Part shown: piece after piece, positions 56,732 through 64,000 of the stretch
Layout of the letters: the number at the start of each line of letters is the position of its first letter
Position numbering within the stretch: the first letter of the stretch is position 1
DNA from: Hesseltinella vesiculosa
Taxonomy: Eukaryota; Mucoromycota; Mucoromycetes; Mucorales; Cunninghamellaceae
Assembly: GCA_002104935.1 (NCBI GenBank)
Contig: MCGT01000004.1
Coordinates: forward strand, 62,001 to 126,000
Direction: 5' to 3'
Length of the DNA: 64,000 nucleotides
Made by a program: the position numbers and the translations under genes
The notes under the pieces: generated by a model
Seen by the model: the letters and a program-made list of their open reading frames with translations, nothing else
Told to the model about the DNA's origin: nothing
Database searches by the model: none

Positions 56732-59700
56732 ATGTCGTATGAACCCACGAGTCCTAGACAACTGTTGGATCCGTCTGCCCAGCCATCTCCCGGACCATCT
56801 TTGTACAATAATAGATCGTTGCCTCATCAACCCCCACCTCCTGCTTATTCACCAACTTACCCTCACCAGGTAAGACGTCTTTATTTTTAAAAATAGAGAG
56901 AAAAACACCCGACCACTGCAACTCATCGTTTTTCTTCCTCTCTCCCCTTTCCAATCTCACTAGCCCGCCTACGCCATGCCTTCACCCAGTGCATCGCCCT
57001 ATCCTCTTATAACCTCCCCACCTCCCGTTACCATGCCTTTTGATCCCGTGCGAAATGTCGACCAACAACAACAACAAAAACCTTCAGCCATGTCGATATC
57101 CCAGCTCTTGTCACCCGATCCTCCTCCCCGTGTCCAGCCATTTCCTCTTCACCAGGACCACCACCCGCCTCATCAATCGCCTGTCTCATTTCGTAATGGC
57201 ATCCAAAATCTGCTCAACAACGATATGCCAGCCTTCCCGCCCCACCAAGACTCTGATACGGAGACTGAAGAATTCTCATTACTGAACCAAAAGGAGTCAG
57301 GTATATAAAAAAAAGCGGGAAAACTGGCATCTTATTCATTGTCTTTCTTCCAGCTTATGACCATCATATCCACGCTACAGACGACGAGAGCAGGCGTATG
57401 GCGTCCGACATTGACGATGATCGTGCCGATGACCAATTGGATGCTTGGGTTGACGAGGTCAAGCCTGCCATGGTGGAATATATGCTGACCATGCACCGAA
57501 GGAAAAAGCGTGTGATTGCAGCTTACGAAAAGAAGCACAAGGTAAAGAGAAGCTTTGGTCATATGAAAAAAAGAGTAACCAAATGGGGAGATCACCATAC
57601 TGACACCACTTCCCTCCCCCCCCACAGCAAACTCAAGCTAAGATTCGCCAGAAATTAAACGCGCTCTATGAACGACAGTATGGCCACGATCGATGGAAAT
57701 TACGTGGTGGCCTAGAAATCCCCTCTAGTCTCCTGCACAAGGTCAAGCAAGAAAGCGATCGCTTCAAAAAACATCATCGTCGGTTTGGCAACCACAAGCA
57801 TGGCTTTGGTTCCTCCAGCGATCTCTCTGACATGGACGACCACGCTGACCATTCCAAATTCTTGGATCCTACCGCCAATTACAGTGAGCGCCAAATTCAA
57901 GCTGAACGTCGCCGTGTCTGGCTCGAAATTGCACGAACGGATATACCAAGAGTAAGCAACACTTCAAAAAAAAAAATAGGAGGTTCCGTTACTGATTTAC
58001 TCCTTGCAGATGTCCCGAATCCTTACTCGAGTTCAGGCAACGAGAAGTGGTAACTGCAAAAAGCTAGCCCAGTACTGCCACAAGGAAGTCAATCGAGTCA
58101 ACACCAAGAGCGGACGGGCCACAAAGGAAATCCAACTCCGGGCAAAACAAGCACAGAAACAGGTAAACCCAAGCACTGCTATTTTCCACTGTCTGATGCT
58201 CACCACGCTGCTTTATCTCATGTAGATGTTGCTGTTCTGGAAGAAGAATGAAAAGGAAGAACGTGAACTGCGCAAAAAAGCCGAGAGAGAAGCACTGGAA
58301 CGATTGCGACAAGAAGAAGAAAAACGCGAAGCGCAGCGCCAAGCGCGTAAGCTCAACTTCTTGATCACCCAAACCGAACTCTACAGCCATTTCATTGGAC
58401 GCAAAATCCACAAAGATACAGCGGATGACGATAGCTCGGTTGCCCAGTCTCCTGCCACCGAAGCCCCTACCCCCAGCGGTGAAGACGACGATGCCGTAGA
58501 CCTCGATATTACTTCAGGTGCTCCGGACGAAGCCTTTGGTGAGGTGGACTTTGATGAAGGTAATTGTTTAACGCCTATAAGAATATGTAGACATCATGTC
58601 CCGTGTCATTGACTTCACCACCTCTATTATAGACGACGAGGAAACCCTCAAGGAGCATGCCCGCCGCAGCGCACAAAATGCTTTGGCCAAACAGCGCGAA
58701 CAAACCCGAGCCTTTGATCAAAGTGCCATGCAACGCCGCCAAGATGCCAACAAAGAGGACGACGCCAATATGCAAGACCAACGCAAGTTTTCCCCCCTAC
58801 CCCTTTATCCACCAGATCGACTAACATGCTCATTTCCTTGTTTATAGTGGACTCGATGAACTTCCAAGACCCTTCCAGCATGGGCACCGGGCCAGAAATC
58901 CAACAACCCAACATGCTCATGTGCCAGCTCAAGACCTATCAATTGAAGGGTCTGAACTGGTTGGCCAATTTGTATGATCAAGGTATCAATGGCATCTTGG
59001 CTGACGAAATGGGTCTCGGCAAGGTAAGGTCAAGAAGCAGCCATGGCAATCTCATCCTGACAATTCTTCTCTGTAGACGGTGCAATCGATTTCACTGATG
59101 GCATACTTGGCTGAGGTGCACAATATCTGGGGCCCGTTCCTTGTGGTTGCACCTGCCTCAACCCTGCACAACTGGCAACAAGAAATCTCAAAATTTGTGC
59201 CGTCTTTCCGAGCACTGCCGTATTGGGGTAGTCCCAAGGAGCGCAAGATTCTCCGGCAATCCTGGACACGCAAGCAAATCTATGGCCGCGATGCTCCCTT
59301 CCATATTGTCATCACCAGCTACCAGCTCGTACTCACTGATGTCAACTACTTCCAACGCGTCAAGTGGCAATACATGGTTTTGGATGAAGCCCAGGCCATC
59401 AAAAGCTCGTCTAGTGCCCGGTGGAAAACCTTGCTCGGCTTCCATTGCCGTAACCGACTCCTACTCACCGGTACTCCCATCCAGAACAGCATGCAAGGTA
59501 ACAAAGAAAAAAAGAAGACGGGTTTAGACGTGATTGCCCAGAAAGCTCATTTTTGCATTTCTATTTAGAATTATGGGCCTTGCTTCATTTCATTATGCCG
59601 ACATTGTTTGATTCACATGAGGAATTCAGCGAATGGTTCTCCAAGGATATTGAAAGCCATGCCGAAAATCGAGGCTCCTTGAACGAACATCAGCTCAAAC

Positions 59701-62042
59701 GTCTACACATGATCCTCAAGCCTTTTATGCTGCGCCGCATCAAGCGTAACGTCCAGCATGAACTAGGTGAAAAGATCGAAGTCGAAGTGTTCTGTGACCT
59801 GACAGCTAGACAACGCACGCTTTACCGAGGTCTCAAGGAAAAAATTTCCATTGCCGAGCTCTTGGAAAAGGCCACCAGTTTGAACGTAGCTGAGAACATG
59901 GACAGCCTGATGAACTTGGTCATGCAATTTAGAAAGGTAAAAAAAAAAAAAAAAGAATAGGCGAGGAGTTCTGTCAAGCGGCTGCTGATCCAACATTCCT
60001 ACGATTCTTTATAGGTGTGCAACCATCCCGAATTGTTTGAGCGAGCAGATGTCGAGACCCCCATGTCCTTTGTTAAATTCGGTGAGAGCGGCCCATTGAA
60101 CAAGGAACAGCACCTGTTTTGCCCTTACTCGGCCACCAACCCGATCAAGTTCCATTTGCCCAAACTTGTGTATCAACACGGCGGCTACCTGGACATGCCC
60201 GGACCCGACACCAAAGCTGGCTTCAAAACTCGCTATTTGGATCACCTGATGAACATCTGGGATCCTGACTATATCCATGACTCCATGACCTCGTCTGAAT
60301 CCGGTAGGCATTGCGAGCATTAAAAATGCACAGGTAACAGCCAAAAGCTGGTTTACTGACGGCAGTTGTATTATTCCTAGGTGCTTCGTTTTCCTTTTTA
60401 CGGTTTGCAGACACCAGTCCCAATGAGGCCAGCTTTATTTTCAAGCAATCGGTCCTGTCACGATGGCTGCTCCATCTATCCCAGCAAGATCGGCGAGCAC
60501 GCCAGCGATTCTATGCCTTGGATGCCAATGCTGACAAGGATGACAGGTAAGTCCCATCCCCCACTCGAACAGCTTATAAAGAGAGCTCGGTAAAAATATT
60601 GCACACAGTCAGGTTGCTTAGGATTTTTTTTTTATTTTAGCTACTGGGGCGCTCCCACACACACCTATGCCAAGTTTATGATCACTGAATCCAGTTCACC
60701 GTTGAACAATTCGATCATTAGCCCAGGGTCCGCCTTGTACGAACTGACTCATATATCCGACGCCATGGTACCGGTGGCCAAGAGCTACGACAACAGCTAT
60801 ATCCCAGCCGCCACCTCCGTCCCCATTGATGTCATTTGCTCCGACATCACGTTCTCAAGAAAGGCCCGTCAGCAACTGTTCGACCCCAGCACTGTGGCTT
60901 GCTTGTTTGGCCAGCCCCAATGGATGGATCGCCATGACCGCAAGGACATCGCCCTGGTACAGCAAGTGTCGCGACAGTCGGGCCAACGCAGCCTTATCCC
61001 CTCACCTGCCACCGGCTTTGGTTACTCGCAAATGCGTGTTCCTGGTAAGAAAAGGAAAATATACCAGGGTGAGGCGTGAAAACTCAACATCCCACCCCCC
61101 CTTTTTTTTATCACTTGTAGCAATGCGCGACCTAATTCTCGACTCTGGTAAGCTGGCGACCCTGGATAAGCTGCTGGAGCAACTCAAGACCGAGGGTCAC
61201 CGATGCTTGATTTACTTCCAAATGACGCGTATGATCGATCTGATGGAAGAATACATCAACTACAAACAATACAAGTACTTGCGGCTGGATGGGTCGTCCA
61301 AGATCAGCGACCGCCGTGACATGGTGCAAGACTGGCAGACCCGACCGGAAATCTTCATTTTCTTGCTCAGCACCCGTGCTGGGGGTCTTGGCATCAACTT
61401 GACGGCGGCCGATACTGTCATCTTTTACGACAGCGATTGGAACCCCACGGTAGATCAGCAAGCCATGGACCGCGCTCATCGTCTGGGCCAGACCAAGCAA
61501 GTCACCGTCTACCGCCTCCTGACCAAAGGAACCATTGAAGAACGCATTCTCATGCGTGCCAAGGAAAAGGATGAAATCCAAAAGGTTGTCATCTCTGGTG
61601 GTGAATTCAAGCAAAATGTCGATTTCAGCAAACCCAAGGAAATCGTTTCTTTGCTCTTAGATGACGATGGTAAGTCGCTGAAGGAAGCTTATCACCTCTC
61701 CCTCGTGGTTCGAAACGGCATTGGAAACGGGGCGCTCAGCTCACATTTTTTTTTCTTATTTCGTCGATAGAATTGAACAACAATTTACTGCAGCAGCAAT
61801 TGAAACGAAAAGAAGTGGAAGATACCAACATGAAGCGACCAACAAAACGCGGTCGAAAAGTGAACTCCATAGAATCAACACCTGCCGCAAGCCCAATGAC
61901 AATGGATCGTCTCTTCAGTGCTGGCGGTGATACCTTGCCCGAGGATATCATGGACGGTCAACAGCCCGCTTCCGCTGCTGCTGCTGCTGCCAAGAAGAAA
62001 GCACGCATCGGTCGCCCAAGAACCAACATCACCTTTACATGA
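56732..62042 (+). CDS. INO80: INO80 chromatin-remodelling ATPase
   Basis: About a dozen exons. The N-terminus is Pro-rich; then the DBINO domain ([19 protein letters not shown]...[20 protein letters not shown]). The SNF2 core has LADEMGLGK followed across the intron by [42 protein letters not shown] (DEAQ box), [11 protein letters not shown], the INO80 insertion, then [35 protein letters not shown] and [18 protein letters not shown] basic tail follows ([21 protein letters not shown]-hook-like). INO80 slides nucleosomes and edits H2A.Z at promoters, replication forks and breaks. Introns fall inside Walker A and elsewhere; the ATG follows a long T-run leader. Confidence 0.96.
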
Positions 62043-62187
62043 TCAAACCCCCATTTTTGCATCCTCACTCCTCCGTCACATATCACTCTTCTCCCTCCTA
62101 TCTATTTTAACTTTAGCATCATTAAAGAATTTGTTGCAAGCAGACTCTTGGTAGTGATGTAATGTATTGTGAAGATGCTACAGCTCT

Positions 62188-62898
62188 AACACCTGGGTCC
62201 CTGCCGAAAGGGACCAATTTCTTCATGCTTTTAGCTGGTGGATCGGAGAAGTCAAAACGAACGTGATCAAAAATTGGCTGGGTGACCTTTAACAAGGGAC
62301 CTGATTTTTTTCACACCATCATTCATGAGCCTAATTTTAAAAAGCCACCGAAAAGTGTATCGGGTAAATCCCAAAGTACAGTCTTCTCGGAACAATCCAA
62401 AGGCCCAATATCTAGCTGCCTCCAGAACAATCTGAATCTCCAGTCGTCAGCAGCTTGATCAACGTCGCATTCGGCAAAGCCCCAAAGTGATGAAGAGGCA
62501 CCGTCAACAGCTTGATCCATCTTGATCCATGCTACACTTGACGAAGGTGATCCAGCTTGTCCAAGAGAACGTCTACTTTTTTGCTGATCACCAATGACTC
62601 TGGGTGCGCCAGTCAGGAATGGAAGAGGCGGTGCGGAGGCTGAATATAACAGTCCACTTCTTCATTTTGAAAAAAAAAAAGAAGACAAACACGGTACAAC
62701 ATTCTTGACTAATTGGATCGATGTGAAAGTTTGCACAGGTGTGCAAGCTCATGAATGATGGTGGTGGTGAAAAATCAGGTCCATTGGTAAAGGTCACCAG
62801 CCAGCTTTTGACTACTTACGTTTTGACTTTTCTGATTCACCAGCTTAAAAACATGAAAAAAACGAACATTTTCTCGACAGGCAAAAAAACTCCCAGGC
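62188..62898. mobile_element. Long-TIR MITE-like element, about 0.7 kb
   Basis: The left arm (62188-62330) and right arm (62746-62898) are imperfect inverted repeats. Best blocks: TTGGCTGGGTGACCTTT, GGACCTGATTTTT and CCATCATTCATGAGC; further out AAGTCAAAACG, TAGCTGGTG and an outer CCTGGG. The interior of about 415 nt is non-coding and has short repeats (CTTGATC). No transposase inside, so non-autonomous. Outer limits and target duplication are uncertain. Confidence 0.65.
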
Positions 62899-63169
62899 GA
62901 TCTGATCAAAAAGCCACGGTGCAAAATTGCTCCCAAATTTGCCATGCGAGTGCAAAAGCATGAGTAATGACCCTGGTTAACATGGCAGCCCTCTCAACAG
63001 CGGCATACCCTTGAGTTTACTTTGCTAGGCACGTGGAGATGGTTAGAATTTAGTCAGACCGATTCGCCCGCCCCCTCAAATAAAGAATCTGGCAGCCGTC
63101 AAATGATGCGGAAATCCCGTACAGACGACAAGCATTTTTTGAGAAAAAGTTTATTGAATGTACAAGTGT

Positions 63170-63265
63170 GTGAGTGAGAGAGAGAAAGCGAGAGAAGCAA
63201 ATTAGATATGTATAAAATCAACAAGGAACCCGAGAAAGCCAAGAGAGAGAAGGAGAGAGAAGGAG
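63170..63265. repeat. GA-rich simple-sequence stretch
   Basis: Interrupted GAGA/GAAG repeats in the RPB7 3' flank. Confidence 0.6.
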
Positions 63266-63421
63266 GTGTGGATCGTAAACTACAACTTTTTTTTTTGGTG
63301 GAGAAAAAAATGCCCATGCTTTTTTTTGAATGTGATTTGCTGCTTTGTCGTCAAGAATCTAGGTGTGCGTGAGAGTCGAGGACTTGGTAAGTGAGAGGAA
63401 GGGGCGTAAAAAAATTGGAAA

Positions 63422-64000
63422 TCATGATGAAATCACTCCCAGATAATCTTCTTTGATGGTGCCAATGGCAAACTAAGTAAGGCAAGGTAAGTAACGTACT
63501 TGTCCTTTGGGCCATCACTTACGATTTCCTTGGCATCAATACGAGTCCCCACCAATTTAACACGGACTTGCGTATCCTTTTGAATCACCTACAAGAAGAA
63601 AAAGACGGTCAACGCCATTTCAAAATAACCAGACAAGTGTCAAAACTCACTTGATCGTCCGAGGCAAAGCATGGAAATGAGCTGTTGGGGTCATAACGCA
63701 TATCGGTGGGTAACATCTACAAGAGAAAACAAGCATCAGAGTCAAAGCATCTAGCTGAAATATATATTTCTTTACGTGTGCAGACACAAAGACTTGCAGG
63801 GGACCGACATCAGCAAAGAAGCCCAACTGCAGAGTAGAAAAAAAGAGGTGAACTCGGGTGGTACTGCGAAAAGAATGGCGTCTTTTACCTTGTTCACAGT
63901 ACTGATCACAGCATCCAAGACTTCGCCCTTGTATGGTTTGAAAACGATGGCTTGGTACTTGACGCGAAATTCAGCCAGCCCTGACCCCGGCAGTACTTTG
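63422..64000 (-). CDS. RPB7: RNA polymerase II subunit RPB7, 5' partial
   Basis: Read from the right edge: KVLPGSGLAEFRVKYQAIVF, KPYKGEVLDAVISTVNKLGF, FADVGPLQVFVSAHMLPTDM, VIQKDTQVRVKLVGTRIDAK, then after an intron FAIGTIKEDYLGVISS and TGA. This matches the tip and OB-fold parts of Rpb7, which with Rpb4 forms the Pol II stalk that binds nascent RNA. The N-terminus lies beyond the window. Five introns of 50-75 nt are visible. Confidence 0.94.

Larger units (their letters stand above)
62043..63421. other. Convergent intergenic region containing a MITE
   Basis: 3' flanks of INO80 and RPB7 with a MITE between them (listed separately). A GA-rich simple-sequence stretch lies at 63170-63265. No gene recognised. 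Confidence 0.6.

Noticed and set aside
63160..63270. Repeats that might suggest a CRISPR-like array or tandem satellite
   Set aside because: Only an irregular GA-rich microsatellite with no spacer structure; CRISPR is not expected in a fungal genome.

Overview
The window is nuclear DNA of a fungus. Genes are packed tightly on both strands, most carry several short introns (about 40-110 nt, GT...AG, CTCAC/CTGAC/CTAAC-like branch motifs, long A or T runs), and the gene set is fungal: INO80, Dma-type FHA-RING ligase, a Rim20/PalA-like Bro1 protein, a septin, isocitrate lyase and a CCG-9-type trehalose phosphorylase. Two large intron-containing Fanzor (eukaryotic TnpB-like) genes, together with the protein features, point to an early-diverging fungus, most likely Mucoromycota/Mucorales. 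That placement is inferred, not proven.

Layout. 0-6 kb: XPF/Rad1 nuclease (5' cut by the window edge), a G-protein gamma subunit with a CAAX box, and a penta-EF-hand protein. 6-13.5 kb: an accessory island holding a decayed DDE-transposase tail, a small C2H2 zinc-finger gene, a 60-nt inverted repeat and a full-length four-exon Fanzor gene. 14-27 kb: a membrane-anchored PPP-type phosphatase, the FHA-RING ligase, trehalose phosphorylase (with a 7-nt microexon and a GC-AG intron), a methyltransferase, delta-1-pyrroline-5-carboxylate dehydrogenase, and a Myb/C2H2 regulator whose two halves are in different frames. 28-44 kb: a RING protein, the Bro1-domain protein, septin, ALG2, LSM8, TFIIE-alpha, ribosomal protein eS26 and ARV1. 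44-52.5 kb: sparse, with isocitrate lyase and the glutamate-cysteine ligase modifier subunit. 52.5-55.8 kb: a second, divergent Fanzor gene on the minus strand, interrupted by one in-frame TGA. 56.7-64 kb: INO80 ATPase, a long-TIR MITE, and RPB7 cut by the right edge.

The genes do not form one pathway; most are unrelated housekeeping genes. The system of greatest interest is the pair of Fanzor genes. Both show an N-terminal C-C-H-C motif, a RuvC-I VDPG motif, a GDG glycine motif, a catalytic Glu just before a CxxC...CxxC zinc ribbon, and a terminal RuvC-III Asp. One reads through without interruption and carries an unusual duplicated Ala/Ile-rich insert. The other keeps all catalytic residues but has a nonsense codon upstream of them. 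Neither lies beside an intact transposase.
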